Positions 16,235-25,068 are shown, counted from the stretch's first letter. The stretch: 40,248 nucleotides of DNA from an uncultured Treponema sp. (GCA_947166355.1 CAMVDX010000022.1:1-40248); one strand, 5' to 3'. Made by a program: numbers and translations. The notes: a model not told the origin generated them from the letters alone.

Positions 16235-18820
16235 ATGAATTACGAAAATTTTACAATCAAAACTCAGGAGGCTCTTCAGGAAGCCTCATCAATTGCCAAC
16301 AAAAACGATAACTCAGAAATTGGAACAGAACATGTTCTTCAGGCTTTGCTTGAACAGCAGGACGGACTTATTGCGCCTGTTGTGGAACGTGTCGGAATTC
16401 CTGCAATAGAACTTACAAAAAAAGTACGTGAGCTGGTTGCTTCAAATCCTAAGGTTTCCGGCGCGGCTCAGGTTTATTTTTCAAGTCCAATGCAAAAGGT
16501 ACTTGCAAAGGCCGAAAACGAAATGAATGCTTTGCACGATCAGTATCTTTCTACTGAGCATATTCTTTTAGCAATGACTGAAGCTGATGACCGCACTGGA
16601 GATTTGCTCCGTAAATGTGGAATAAATCATAAGGCAGTTTTTGAAGCCTTAAAGTCTGTGCGTGGTAACCAGACTGTAGACAGCAATGATCCGGAAGCTA
16701 AAACACGCTCTCTCGAAAAATACTGTCGTGACCTTACCGCCGCTGCCCGTCAGGACAAGATTGACCCGGTAATTGGCCGCGATGAAGAAATCCGTCGTGT
16801 AATGCAGGTACTCTGTCGCCGTACAAAAAATAATCCGGTTATTATAGGTGAACCTGGTGTAGGTAAAACCGCAATTGTTGAAGGTCTTGCCCGCCGTATT
16901 GCAAGCGGCGATGTTCCAGAAAGTCTTAAAAACAAAAGGCTGCTTGCCCTTGATCTTGGCTCTCTTGTTGCCGGTGCAAAATTCCGCGGTGAGTTTGAGG
17001 AACGTTTAAAGGCCCTTATTACCGAAGTTACAAAGAGCGAAGGGCAAATCATTCTCTTTATTGATGAACTTCATACCCTTGTGGGAGCCGGAGCCAGTGA
17101 AGGCAGCATGGATGCTTCGAATCTTCTTAAGCCTGCTCTTGCCCGCGGTGAGCTCCGTGCCATTGGTGCAACAACTCTCGATGAATACCGAAAGTATATA
17201 GAAAAGGATGCCGCTTTGGAGCGACGCTTCCAGCAGGTATACTGTGCGGAGCCAAGCGTAGAAGATACCATTGCAATTCTGCGAGGTCTTCGCGAAAAGT
17301 ACGAAATCCATCATGGAGTACGAATTGAAGACGAAGCACTGGTTGCCGCTGCAACTCTTTCAAACAGATATATTACTTCACGTTTTATGCCGGATAAGGC
17401 AATAGACCTTGTAGATGAAGCCGCCAGCCGTCTTAAGATGGAAATTGAAAGCCAGCCTACAGAACTCGACCAGGTTGAGCGCAAAATGCTGCAGCTGCAG
17501 ATAGAAAAGCAGTCTCTCAGTAAGGAAGATGACCAGGCAAGCCGCGAGCGCTTGGAAAAACTCGAAAAAGAGCTTGCAGAAATCACAAGTCGTCGTGATG
17601 CTATGAAGCTTCAGTGGCAGAACGAAAAGGAAAATATTGATAAGTCTCGCAAAATCAAAGAGCAGCTGGAGCAGGCTCGCTTTGAAGAAGAAAAGTTTAC
17701 TCGAGAAGGAAATCTCGAAAAAGCAGCCGAAATCAAATACAGCACAATCCCGAGCCTGCAGAAGGAACTTGATGCCGCTCTTGCTGCCGAAAAAGAAAGG
17801 GCAGAAGGTGGTAGAGACTCTTTGTTGCGTCAGGCTGTTACAGAAGAGGATATTGCAAAAGTTGTTTCAACCTGGACTGGTATTCCTGTAGCAAAGATGA
17901 TGACTGGTGAAAAGCAGAAATATCTTGAACTCGAAAATGTGCTTCATAAAAGAGTTGTAGGTCAGGATGAAGCTGTAAATGTTGTTAGCGATGCAATCCG
18001 CCGAAACCGCAGCGGTCTAAATGACCCTAACAGACCTCTTGGCAGCTTTATGTTCATTGGTCCTACAGGTGTTGGTAAAACAGAACTTGCAAAAACACTT
18101 GCAGACTTTCTCTTTAACGATGAAAAGGCCCTCACACGAATTGATATGAGTGAGTACATGGAAAAGTTCAGTGTGACCCGTCTTATTGGAGCGCCACCGG
18201 GATACGTTGGTTATGATGAAGGCGGTCAGCTCACAGAAGCAGTTCGTCGCCGTCCTTACAGTGTTATTCTTTTTGATGAAGTAGAAAAAGCACATCCGGA
18301 TGTTTTCAATGTACTTCTTCAGGTGCTCGATGATGGACGCCTTACAGACGGGCAGGGCCGTGTTGTAGACTTTAAGAACACTATCATTATAATGACCAGT
18401 AACCTCGGAAGCGAATTAATTCTCGAAGCTGACACACCGGAAAAACAGGCAGGCCTTCGCGACCAGCTTAACGGCATGTTGCGGCAGACTTTCCGCCCAG
18501 AGTTCCTAAACCGTATTGACGAGATTGTAATGTTCCAGCAGCTTGGAAAAGAGCATATTGCATCTATCATTAAGCTTCAGCTTGAACGTGTTCAGGCCCG
18601 TTTGGCAGACCGTAAAATTAAACTGGACTTTGATCAGACTGCAATGGACTTTCTCTGCGAAAAAGGTTACGACCCGACAATGGGTGCCCGCCCGGTAAAA
18701 CGTGCTATTCAAACTTACGTAGAGAATACACTTGCACGTGAATTACTGGCTGGAAATATTCTGGATGGAGAAACTATAAAAGTTCGTTCAGAAAATGGAA
18801 AACTTATATTCACAAAGTAA
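16235..18820 (+). CDS. clpB: ClpB protein disaggregase (Hsp100)
   Basis: This 861-residue AAA+ chaperone works with DnaK to pull proteins out of aggregates. It has an N-terminal Clp-N repeat domain (about 1-150), a first ATPase with Walker A GEPGVGKT (about 206) and [13 protein letters not shown], a coiled-coil middle domain (about 400-530), a second ATPase with GPTGVGKT (about 605-612) and [14 protein letters not shown], and a C-terminal D2-small domain with [13 protein letters not shown]. Length and motif spacing match E. coli ClpB. ATG 16235 is chosen because AAGGTG lies six bases upstream; the in-frame ATG at 16220 has no site. No CIRCE-type heat-shock operator is visible upstream. Confidence 0.97.
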   Translation: MNYENFTIKTQEALQEASSIANKNDNSEIGTEHVLQALLEQQDGLIAPVVERVGIPAIELTKKVRELVASNPKVSGAAQVYFSSPMQKVLAKAENEMNALHDQYLSTEHILLAMTEADDRTGDLLRKCGINHKAVFEALKSVRGNQTVDSNDPEAKTRSLEKYCRDLTAAARQDKIDPVIGRDEEIRRVMQVLCRRTKNNPVIIGEPGVGKTAIVEGLARRIASGDVPESLKNKRLLALDLGSLVAGAKFRGEFEERLKALITEVTKSEGQIILFIDELHTLVGAGASEGSMDASNLLKPALARGELRAIGATTLDEYRKYIEKDAALERRFQQVYCAEPSVEDTIAILRGLREKYEIHHGVRIEDEALVAAATLSNRYITSRFMPDKAIDLVDEAASRLKMEIESQPTELDQVERKMLQLQIEKQSLSKEDDQASRERLEKLEKELAEITSRRDAMKLQWQNEKENIDKSRKIKEQLEQARFEEEKFTREGNLEKAAEIKYSTIPSLQKELDAALAAEKERAEGGRDSLLRQAVTEEDIAKVVSTWTGIPVAKMMTGEKQKYLELENVLHKRVVGQDEAVNVVSDAIRRNRSGLNDPNRPLGSFMFIGPTGVGKTELAKTLADFLFNDEKALTRIDMSEYMEKFSVTRLIGAPPGYVGYDEGGQLTEAVRRRPYSVILFDEVEKAHPDVFNVLLQVLDDGRLTDGQGRVVDFKNTIIIMTSNLGSELILEADTPEKQAGLRDQLNGMLRQTFRPEFLNRIDEIVMFQQLGKEHIASIIKLQLERVQARLADRKIKLDFDQTAMDFLCEKGYDPTMGARPVKRAIQTYVENTLARELLAGNILDGETIKVRSENGKLIFTK

Positions 18821-18929
18821 GTTTGTCTGCAAAGCCTGTCTCTGAGCCATTCTTGTGATGTGAAGATTCCTGCGTCAAGCACGGGAATGAAAGCAAAGAC
18901 AAGCGCGGGAATGACAATATCACTGCGTC

Positions 18930-18952
18930 ATTACCCGGCTTGACCGGGTAAT
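18930..18952. repeat. Family-2 palindrome
   Basis: ATTACCCGG-CTTGA-CCGGGTAAT is a perfect copy of the family-2 palindrome, placed between clpB and the epimerase gene. The rest of the 200-base gap holds two GCGGGAATGA-like fragments near 18880-18915 and no terminator with a T-run. Confidence 0.8.
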
Positions 18953-18986
18953 CTATTTTCGAAGAAATAGCATCACAATACCCCCA

Positions 18987-19015
18987 CTGACAGTTACACG
19001 CAAAAGTGTTATACT
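18987..19015 (+). promoter_or_regulatory. Promoter predicting a leaderless epimerase mRNA
   Basis: CTGACA (18987-18992), 17 bases, then TATACT (19010-19015). Six bases separate the -10 from the ATG at 19022, so the start site should fall on the A of the start codon. No ribosome-binding site is present. Confidence 0.6.
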
Positions 19016-19021
19016 CTAATT

Positions 19022-19918
19022 ATGACTATCAAAATTGAAAATGCTGCTTTTTCGGCAGAAATTGACACTAAGGGAGCTGAGCTCCAGAATCTTATTCGCA
19101 AAAACGATAACATGGATATAATCTGGCACGGAGATAAATCTGTGTGGGGAAATCATGCGCCTATTTTGTTCCCGTATGTTGCACGCTGTCTTGGCGGACA
19201 CTTTATGATTGAAGGAAAAAGGTGTGAATATACCCGCAACCACGGTTTTGCCCGTGACCTTGAACACAAGCTTGTTGAGCAGACTGCTGACGGTGCCGTA
19301 TTCGAGCTTACTCAAAGTGATGAAACTCTCTACCGTTTTCCGTATTCTTTTTGCCTCCGAACTGAATATAAACTTACAGACAATGGCATTAACTGGAAGA
19401 TGACTGTAAAGAACACCGGTGACAAAGCCTTCCGTTTTGGAATTGGAACTCATTCTGCTTTTGATTTTAATAAAGCTGCGGCAGAGGATTTTGTCGTTGA
19501 ATTCGAAAAGAAAACTCCACTTACTGCTGTTCTCTGTAATCCGGATGGCTACCTTGCTGCCGGCCCTGACGGAAAAGTTCCTGTAACAAAAGCTTACGGC
19601 GAAACAGAGTCAGGCTTTGTTCCTGTGACTTCAGCAGGTTATGGTAACGGACATCTATTTACAAATAACGGAAGTAACTGGGTAGGCCTTAAAAACAAAA
19701 AGACCGGTTCGATCATAAAAATAGAAACTACAGGTTTCCCTTATGTGATGATCTGGCAGAACACAGCAGGCTCTCCTCAGTTTGTATGTATTGAGCCATG
19801 GCATGGACTTCCTGATGCTGAAAATACTGATCATCTTTGGCAGAATAAAGTTGGCATGAATGACCTTGCTGCCGGTGCTGAGTTTGTAAGCGAGCAGAAT
19901 ATTTGTGTTGAAGGTTAA
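19022..19918 (+). CDS. Aldose 1-epimerase family protein (LacX-like)
   Basis: This 298-residue galactose-mutarotase-fold protein shows the LacX-subgroup pattern: GAELQNLIRKNDNMDIIWHGD, then WGNHAPILFPYVARCLGG, the His-bearing TRNHGFARD, FRFGIGTHSAFDF and a late PQFVCIEPWHGLPD with a probable catalytic Glu. Such enzymes interconvert alpha and beta anomers of hexoses or act on phosphorylated sugars. The predicted promoter allows no leader. RlmJ follows nine bases later and is probably co-transcribed. The exact sugar is unknown. Confidence 0.85.
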   Translation: MTIKIENAAFSAEIDTKGAELQNLIRKNDNMDIIWHGDKSVWGNHAPILFPYVARCLGGHFMIEGKRCEYTRNHGFARDLEHKLVEQTADGAVFELTQSDETLYRFPYSFCLRTEYKLTDNGINWKMTVKNTGDKAFRFGIGTHSAFDFNKAAAEDFVVEFEKKTPLTAVLCNPDGYLAAGPDGKVPVTKAYGETESGFVPVTSAGYGNGHLFTNNGSNWVGLKNKKTGSIIKIETTGFPYVMIWQNTAGSPQFVCIEPWHGLPDAENTDHLWQNKVGMNDLAAGAEFVSEQNICVEG

Positions 19919-19926
19919 GCAGGAAA

Positions 19927-20838
19927 ATGCTTTCGTATCAGCATATCTTTCATGCAGGGAATCATGCCGACATCTTAAAACATTCTGTTTTAATGTTCGT
20001 ACTTGATTCTCTGAATAAGAAGGATAAACCTTACACATTTTTTGATACTCACAGCGGCAGTGGTCTTTACGATCTCACCGATAACCGAAGTCTAAAAACT
20101 GGCGAAGCTAAAAAAGGAATTGAAGCAATCTCAAAAATTGCCGGGCTCGGCGGTGAGGGCGGGGCAGGCTCCAGTCAGCTTCCTTCTGCTTTATCTCGCT
20201 ATCTTGATTTTGTTTCTGTTTATCTCAAAGATGACCGCTATCCAGGCTCTCCGGAAATTGAAAGATGTTTTATGCGTCAGAGTGACATTCTGATTCTTTC
20301 AGAACTACATCCCCAGGAAATTGAAAATCTTCGTAAGAATATGGATCGCCCGAGGGAGAATTCTCCGAAGGTAAAAATACATAACCGTAACGGCTGGGAA
20401 ATGCTTAAGGCTCTTACACCGCCTGCAACAAAGCGGGGTGCTGTTTTAATTGACCCGAGTTACGAAGAAATCTCTGATTATGTGCAGGCGGCCGACACAA
20501 TCTGCGCCGTACATAAAAAATGGAGTAATGGAATTATAATGCTCTGGTATCCGCTGCTTGCTCACCGCGAAAGCGAGATTGAAGCAATGTTGGAGCGCAT
20601 TACAAAATGTGCCAGAGCTGCAAATGCTAATATCGAAATTGCAAATCTGGTGCTGGAAGTGTTTGATAAAAATGAGCACAAAGAAGTGAGTCTTGAAGAA
20701 TTCCGTGCCAGTGACGGAAAAAATCCGCCGCGGCTATATGGAAGCGGAATGTTAGTTTTGAATTCTCCATGGAAGCTGGAAGAAGAATGTTCAGCTGTGA
20801 TTGAATATGTTAAAAATAGATTGGCGGGCTTGAGCTGA
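19927..20838 (+). CDS. rlmJ: 23S rRNA (adenine(2030)-N6)-methyltransferase RlmJ
   Basis: This 303-residue methyltransferase starts with the family signature MLSYQHIFHAGNHADILKH, followed by the SAM-binding FFDTHSGSGLYDL. The catalytic motif IV is DPSYE (VLIDPSYEE); E. coli has DPPYE, so the second Pro is Ser here. The protein is a little longer than E. coli RlmJ (about 280) owing to a Gly-rich insertion (LGGEGGAGSSQLP) near residue 75. AGGA lies just before the ATG. It sits nine bases after the epimerase gene and its stop is four bases from that of the convergent barrel gene. Confidence 0.92.
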   Translation: MLSYQHIFHAGNHADILKHSVLMFVLDSLNKKDKPYTFFDTHSGSGLYDLTDNRSLKTGEAKKGIEAISKIAGLGGEGGAGSSQLPSALSRYLDFVSVYLKDDRYPGSPEIERCFMRQSDILILSELHPQEIENLRKNMDRPRENSPKVKIHNRNGWEMLKALTPPATKRGAVLIDPSYEEISDYVQAADTICAVHKKWSNGIIMLWYPLLAHRESEIEAMLERITKCARAANANIEIANLVLEVFDKNEHKEVSLEEFRASDGKNPPRLYGSGMLVLNSPWKLEEECSAVIEYVKNRLAGLS

Positions 20839-20842
20839 AGAT

Positions 20843-21382
20843 CTAAAAGTGCAAACGTACGCCTGTTTCAAACGGCAAACAGAGCATAAAACTTCCGCTG
20901 TTAATTGTTTTAAGATTTGCAATGTATGTAGGAACAATGTTCTGCTGTGCATATACTTCCATATATCCATCCCAGAAAGTACAGTTTACACCGGCAAAAA
21001 AACGTGCACCAGCAGCAAGATTCCAGTCCTTAAAATTAGAAGTAAAGAGCTTTCCGCTTGCACCAAAACCCGAAAAAAGATTCCATGTATTTATGAGCTG
21101 ATAATCAAAGAACCAGTAATCTGCAAAAGCGGAAAGCCCTATATCAAAATCTGAAAAATATTTTCCGCCTTCAAAGCCTGCTCCCACAACCATCGGCACT
21201 CTTGAAAGTTTCATAGTTCCAACGATGGTTCCAGAAAACTTTTCCAAATCAGCAGAGGCCTGATTAATATAAATTCCAGGAACCGCTCCAATCTGAACGC
21301 CTGCACCGGTTGCAAAAATTTTAGAAGTGAAAATAAGTAAAAGTATAGTCGCAGCAAAAGTTGTCTTAATTATGTGTTTCAT
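20843..21382 (-). CDS. Small outer-membrane beta-barrel-like protein
   Basis: This 179-residue exported protein has a signal peptide (MKHIIKTTFAATILLLIFTSKIFA, cleavage before TGAG). The mature part consists of alternating hydrophobic/Gly-rich strands (VGAGFEGGKYF, LFSGFGASGKLF, LAAGARFFAGVN) and ends in ...GVRLHF, the terminal Phe favoured by barrel-assembly machinery. It is likely an eight-stranded outer-membrane barrel. Its ATG overlaps the stop of the ParB-like gene (ATGA, 21379-21382), so translation is coupled. The specific family is not recognised; small spirochaetal OmpA-like or DUF3996-like barrels are possible relatives. Confidence 0.75.
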   Translation of the reverse strand: MKHIIKTTFAATILLLIFTSKIFATGAGVQIGAVPGIYINQASADLEKFSGTIVGTMKLSRVPMVVGAGFEGGKYFSDFDIGLSAFADYWFFDYQLINTWNLFSGFGASGKLFTSNFKDWNLAAGARFFAGVNCTFWDGYMEVYAQQNIVPTYIANLKTINSGSFMLCLPFETGVRLHF

Positions 21383-21777
21383 TTTTTCCTGAAGTAATCT
21401 GATATTTTTTCAAAAAGATGTTTGAAAAAAAGATAGATTTTATAAAATAAGTTTGGATTACGAAGTCTCTGCAGCCTTTTATAGCCTTCCATAAGTTCGG
21501 AGTCTGTAAATTCCTTACGCTGATTGTTTTCTTCTATTTCCATTTCGAGCTGATCAATTTCTGTTAGGTTATCGATAATATTTGCGTTAATACTGGTCCA
21601 GCCGAGCTGTGTTGCTGCCTGAAGACGGCGTTCACCCGCAATAAGCTCATAACGGCTGTTGAGGGTAATTGGATTGAGAAGTCCATAAGTACGTAAACTG
21701 TCTTTCAAGTCTTCGAGATTACCGAGGTCCTTACGAACCCGCTTCTTGATTTTTATGTCTTTAATTTGTACAAGCAT
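21379..21777 (-). CDS. ParB/Srx-fold mini-protein with C-terminal amphipathic helix
   Basis: This 132-residue protein is built almost only from a ParB N-terminal domain. It has VQIKDIKIKKRVRKDLG, a YGLLNPITL segment, the GERR box (AGERRLQAA, residues 47-55) and an ENNQRKEF box (83-90), both associated with CTP binding in ParB. The helix-turn-helix and dimerisation domains are absent. The C-terminus instead is an aromatic/Lys amphipathic helix (NLFYKIYLFFKHLFEKISDYF, 109-129), which could bind membrane. The upstream reading frame extends to 21966 but runs into the truncated MITE copy, so ATG 21777 is chosen. It overlaps the barrel gene by 4 bases. Role unknown. Confidence 0.75.
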   Translation of the reverse strand: MLVQIKDIKIKKRVRKDLGNLEDLKDSLRTYGLLNPITLNSRYELIAGERRLQAATQLGWTSINANIIDNLTEIDQLEMEIEENNQRKEFTDSELMEGYKRLQRLRNPNLFYKIYLFFKHLFEKISDYFRKK

Positions 21778-21792
21778 TACCGTTCCATTTAT

Positions 21793-21821
21793 AATATAAC
21801 AGTATATAAAAAAATCGGCAA
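21793..21821 (-). promoter_or_regulatory. Promoter of the ParB-like/barrel pair
   Basis: On the minus strand TTGCCG (21821-21816), 17 bases and TATATT (21798-21793) precede the ATG at 21777 by 15 bases, giving a leader of about 8-9 bases. Only a weak GGAAC lies in it. Confidence 0.4.
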
Positions 21822-21843
21822 GTGAATTATAATAAGGTATTCT

Positions 21844-21953
21844 CAGGGCTTCCGCATTATAAAACGAATTTGTGAAAACATGGCTTCCGGTCGCGGCTTC
21901 GTGGTACAAAACCGCGCTACACGCTTTTTGTGGTATAGAAACTATTACACCTG
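21844..21953. mobile_element. Truncated copy of the MITE-like element
   Basis: These 110 bases match 9590-9709 with one substitution and one 10-base deletion (CGCAATAATG at 9661-9670 is missing). The left 21-bp terminal repeat is intact (21844-21864); the right half and right terminus are absent, and a family-1 repeat begins at the break (about 21955). The copy is therefore immobile unless helped, and shows the element is present more than once. Confidence 0.85.
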
Positions 21954-21954
21954 T

Positions 21955-22049
21955 ATAGATTGCCACGCTCTTCGGGCTCGCAATGACGAGTTACAGATTT
22001 ATTCCAGTTCGCAATGACGAGTTTTAGGCTTATTCTCGCCTGCAATGAC
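21955..22049. repeat. Family-1 repeats after the PBP1A gene
   Basis: TAGATTGCCACGCTCTTCGG...CTCGCAATGACGAG is one recognisable copy; two partial copies ending in GCAATGACG follow at about 22005-22020 and 22040-22050. They fill the gap between PBP1A (stop at 22060, minus) and the truncated MITE. Confidence 0.7.
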
Positions 22050-22059
22050 GTATTTTTTT

Positions 22060-24603
22060 TTACTCCATTAAATAATTATAGTCAAACTTGGAAGCTGAGT
22101 TTTCGATAAAATCATCCTCTTCTTCCTCATCTTCTGTTGTTTCAATTTCAGAAGAAAGCGGAGCGTTCAAATCAAAGGTGAGAGGAGTAGTATCAAAATC
22201 AAAGTTCATTCTCTGACCTGACTTATACATCTCTTTTTCAAGGCGAATAATTGAAATTACAGAGTTAGAAGAACTTGAGTGAATAGGACAGATTTCTGTC
22301 GGCTGAGTTCCTGCAAGATACCACTGTGTTGTCGAATGTTCGCAAGATTCTGTCAAAATCATGCCGCTGTCTGCGCAAACTGTACATTCAATTACGCCTT
22401 CAAGCGGTTTAATCCAGTCTTTGTATGGAAGATCTTCATGAATCTTATCAAAATATTCACCCCAGGCAAAACCTGCAAGAGTCGCACCTGTAATGTTCAA
22501 GCCAAGCGACTGACCAGGCTTGTCAAATCCGAACCAGAAGGCTGCTGCATAGTAAGGTGTAATACCGCAGGTCCAGGCATCAGCCCAGTTCTGAGTTGTA
22601 CCAGTCTTACCTCCGGCAGGCATTGTGTAGCGTTTACCGTTTGCATCACGATAATCAAAATGCCATTTCTGAGCACTAAGGGTACCGCCATTATTTACAG
22701 TCTGCTCAAGAAGCTTAATCATTACAAAAGAAGTCTGTGGAGAAATAACCTGAATCTTATCGCCCTTTGCAGCCTGTTCTTTTCTGATGTCGAGTTCCGG
22801 CGTAAGAATTACGTTACCATTTTTATCTTCAACAGTTCTGATTGCCATAGGAGTAATGTCTTTTCCTCCGTTTGCAAAGATAGCATAAGCTCGTGCCATT
22901 TCAATAGGACGTACAGAACAAACTCCAAGACCAAGAGGATAAACCGGAACAAAGCTACGGCTTTCAAGCTCGTCTTGAGGAATGCCCAGAAGTGCAGAAG
23001 CTCTGTCGATTGCAGCTTCAAAGCCAATTCCATCAAGAATTTTAAGTGAAGGAACATTCATAGAGCGGGTGAGTGCGTACCAGAGCGATACGTTTCCTTC
23101 CCATTCTCCGCGGAAGTTCAGTGGAATATATGGTTTTCCGTCTGCAGTGTGGAATACAACCATACTGTCAGAAATCTGAGTTGTAGGAGTGTATTTTCGC
23201 GAGTCGATTGCAGCAGAGTAGTAAAGAGGCTTAAAGGTAGAACCCGGCTGAACTTTTGCCTGTGTAGCACGAATAAACTGATTATCAGAATCAAACTTGC
23301 TGCCTCCCACAAGCGCATCAATGTAACCGTTTGAATGATCGAGTGCAATCATGGTTCCTTCGATAGTAGTTTTTTCCTCATTCTGCTTAGCGATTGCAAC
23401 AGCCCGGTTTACAATATTTACCTTAAGTTTTTCAGTTCCTGTTATAAGAGACATCACATCAAGAACAGGATTTATCTGATTTACATAAGTATTGTTAGCA
23501 ACAACTTCTGTTCTCTGTTCGCTTACTTTGAGTTCTGGAATATCAAAAAGAAGGGCAAGCATTTCTGTCATAGGTACATAGATGTTTGTTGCAACCCCGG
23601 TTTTAGAAGAATGCTCACGCTTGTAGCGGGCATTTGCATCATCTATATATTTTACCATTACGTCCTGTGCAATCTGCTGATGAGCAAGGTTCAGTGTAGT
23701 GTTTACGGTAAAGCCTGAAGTATAAATATCATCTGAACCGTAAATCATACCGGAAAGCTCGCGGCGAACATATTCACTAAACCACGGTGCTTTATCATCG
23801 CGCATCATGTATGCTGATGTAGAAGTTCGTGTGTAATCAAAATTTGCCCAGTAATTTTCAAAGGATTCGTCTGCTTCTTCACGTGAAAGAAATCCGGCAT
23901 CGACCATAGATGTAAGAACATATTTCTGGCGGTCCATTGCACGATTAGGATGATCAAATGGATTATAGTAGGCCGGGTTAGAAAGCTGAATTACAAGAAT
24001 TGCAGCTTCGGCAGGTGTGATTTCTGTTGCTCCGTGTCCAAAGTAATACTTGGAAGCGGCATTAACACCATAAGTTCCGCCACCAAAGTAGATTTTATTA
24101 AGATAAAGTTCCAGGATTTCGTTCTTTGAATAACGGCGTTCCATCTGAATTGCCCACCAAAGCTCTTTAAGCTTACGGGTAACAGATTTGTCGCTTCGGT
24201 CGCAGTAAAGGGTACCGGCAATCTGCTGTGTAAGGGTAGAACCGCCTCCAAGCGAAACGTGAGTAAGAACTCCGACAACGCCGCGCAGAATTGCCTTAAG
24301 ATTAAAACCGTTATGTGAAAAGAATACATTATCTTCTCGTGTGATGAGGGCATCAATCATCTGCTGCGGAAGTTTATTGTAAGCAATTATTTCTCGCTTT
24401 TCGTCAGATGCGAACTCTGTAATAAGTTCACCATTTATATCAAGAAGTTTAGTAGGTAAAGCAGTGTCAAAATCAGTTATATATTCAGAATTAATAATAT
24501 TGCGGGTTTCAGAAACAGACCATCCCAAAAAAAGTCCCATGATAATAGAACCCAGAAAAAACAACGAGATGATAACAATTCCAGATTTTTTAATCTTCAT
24601 CAT
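22060..24603 (-). CDS. Class A penicillin-binding protein, PBP1A type (bifunctional)
   Basis: This 847-residue bifunctional peptidoglycan synthase has a single N-terminal membrane anchor (about 8-28). The GT51 glycosyltransferase domain carries catalytic E90 in REDNVFFSHNG, GGGSTLTQQ (119-127) and RRYSKNEILELYLN. The transpeptidase domain has S455xxK458, SMN (514-516) and KTGTT (666-670). A Cys-rich motif (CTVC...C...C, 740-772) and an acidic tail (ETTEDEEEEDDF) end the protein. The first of two consecutive ATGs is 24603; a frame from GTG 24630 exists but would run through the -10 box. It is a single-gene unit with its own promoter and no terminator hairpin downstream. Confidence 0.95.
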   Translation of the reverse strand: MMKIKKSGIVIISLFFLGSIIMGLFLGWSVSETRNIINSEYITDFDTALPTKLLDINGELITEFASDEKREIIAYNKLPQQMIDALITREDNVFFSHNGFNLKAILRGVVGVLTHVSLGGGSTLTQQIAGTLYCDRSDKSVTRKLKELWWAIQMERRYSKNEILELYLNKIYFGGGTYGVNAASKYYFGHGATEITPAEAAILVIQLSNPAYYNPFDHPNRAMDRQKYVLTSMVDAGFLSREEADESFENYWANFDYTRTSTSAYMMRDDKAPWFSEYVRRELSGMIYGSDDIYTSGFTVNTTLNLAHQQIAQDVMVKYIDDANARYKREHSSKTGVATNIYVPMTEMLALLFDIPELKVSEQRTEVVANNTYVNQINPVLDVMSLITGTEKLKVNIVNRAVAIAKQNEEKTTIEGTMIALDHSNGYIDALVGGSKFDSDNQFIRATQAKVQPGSTFKPLYYSAAIDSRKYTPTTQISDSMVVFHTADGKPYIPLNFRGEWEGNVSLWYALTRSMNVPSLKILDGIGFEAAIDRASALLGIPQDELESRSFVPVYPLGLGVCSVRPIEMARAYAIFANGGKDITPMAIRTVEDKNGNVILTPELDIRKEQAAKGDKIQVISPQTSFVMIKLLEQTVNNGGTLSAQKWHFDYRDANGKRYTMPAGGKTGTTQNWADAWTCGITPYYAAAFWFGFDKPGQSLGLNITGATLAGFAWGEYFDKIHEDLPYKDWIKPLEGVIECTVCADSGMILTESCEHSTTQWYLAGTQPTEICPIHSSSSNSVISIIRLEKEMYKSGQRMNFDFDTTPLTFDLNAPLSSEIETTEDEEEEDDFIENSASKFDYNYLME

Positions 24604-24612
24604 ATTCTTCTT

Positions 24613-24641
24613 ATTATAGTAGAAAAACACAAAATAGTGAA
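24613..24641 (-). promoter_or_regulatory. Promoter of PBP1A with almost no leader
   Basis: On the minus strand TTCACT (24641-24636), 17 bases and a perfect TATAAT (24618-24613) lie nine bases before ATG 24603. The mRNA should begin one to three bases before the start codon; only a weak AGAAG falls in that space. Confidence 0.55.
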
Positions 24642-24666
24642 TACGTTACAAAATTCCGGCTCATAT

Positions 24667-24822
24667 CCCTGAAAATCCACAAAGGGCGGGTCCCAGCGAC
24701 GGCAAAAAAGGGAATAGGAATCCCCCCAGGTGCCTTGCTCCCCGTACTTCGTACGGTATCGCTACCTGGGGCCCCCCTTTCCTTTTTTTGCCTGCGTCCC
24801 TTCCCTTTGTGGATTTTCAGGG
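24667..24822. mobile_element. 156-bp hairpin element with 20-bp terminal inverted repeats
   Basis: Perfect 20-bp inverted repeats at 24667-24686 (starting CCCTGAAAATCC) and 24803-24822 bound an element that is complementary almost throughout. Inner stems are CCCCAGGT (24724-24731) with ACCTGGGG (24764-24771), and the tip is CCGTAC-TTC-GTACGG (24742-24756). It encodes nothing and differs in sequence from the MITE at 9590. It is probably another miniature inverted-repeat element or a large palindromic repeat. No clear target duplication is visible. About 120 bases to its right (24823-24941) show no feature. Confidence 0.65.
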
Positions 24823-24941
24823 TATATATCGGGCTTATGAATACCGTTTTTTCTATAATAAATACACAGAGATGATTCAGTTTACAAAATCTTCCAACCA
24901 AAAGAAGGCCGAGACTTTTTTATTAAATTCAGAAATTTTCC

Positions 24942-25068
24942 AAAAAAAAAATGGCGCGAACGGAACGGAGCAACAAGGTCTATTTAAGGTTTGGGTGAGC
25001 TTACGCTACAAGCGGTGCTACCCTTAACCAAGACCTTGTTGATACGTGCAGTGGAAGCCATTTTTTTT
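24942..25068. repeat. 127-bp imperfect inverted repeat
   Basis: An outer arm of an A-run plus ATGGC (24942-24954) pairs with GCCAT plus a T-run (25057-25068). An inner arm CAACAAGGTCT (24971-24981) pairs with AGACCTTGTTG (25031-25041). The central part is only partly complementary. The right edge looks like a terminator on the plus strand, but no gene reads into it. It may be a third, decayed hairpin element. Confidence 0.55.

Noticed and set aside
21778..21966. N-terminal extension of the ParB-like reading frame to 195 residues
   Set aside because: The extra codons run through the promoter of the gene and into the truncated MITE copy; the ParB domain begins at ATG 21777.
24942..25068. Intrinsic terminator
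   Set aside because: The T-run on its right would serve a plus-strand transcript, but no plus-strand gene precedes it; the 100-base span between arms is too long for a terminator stem.
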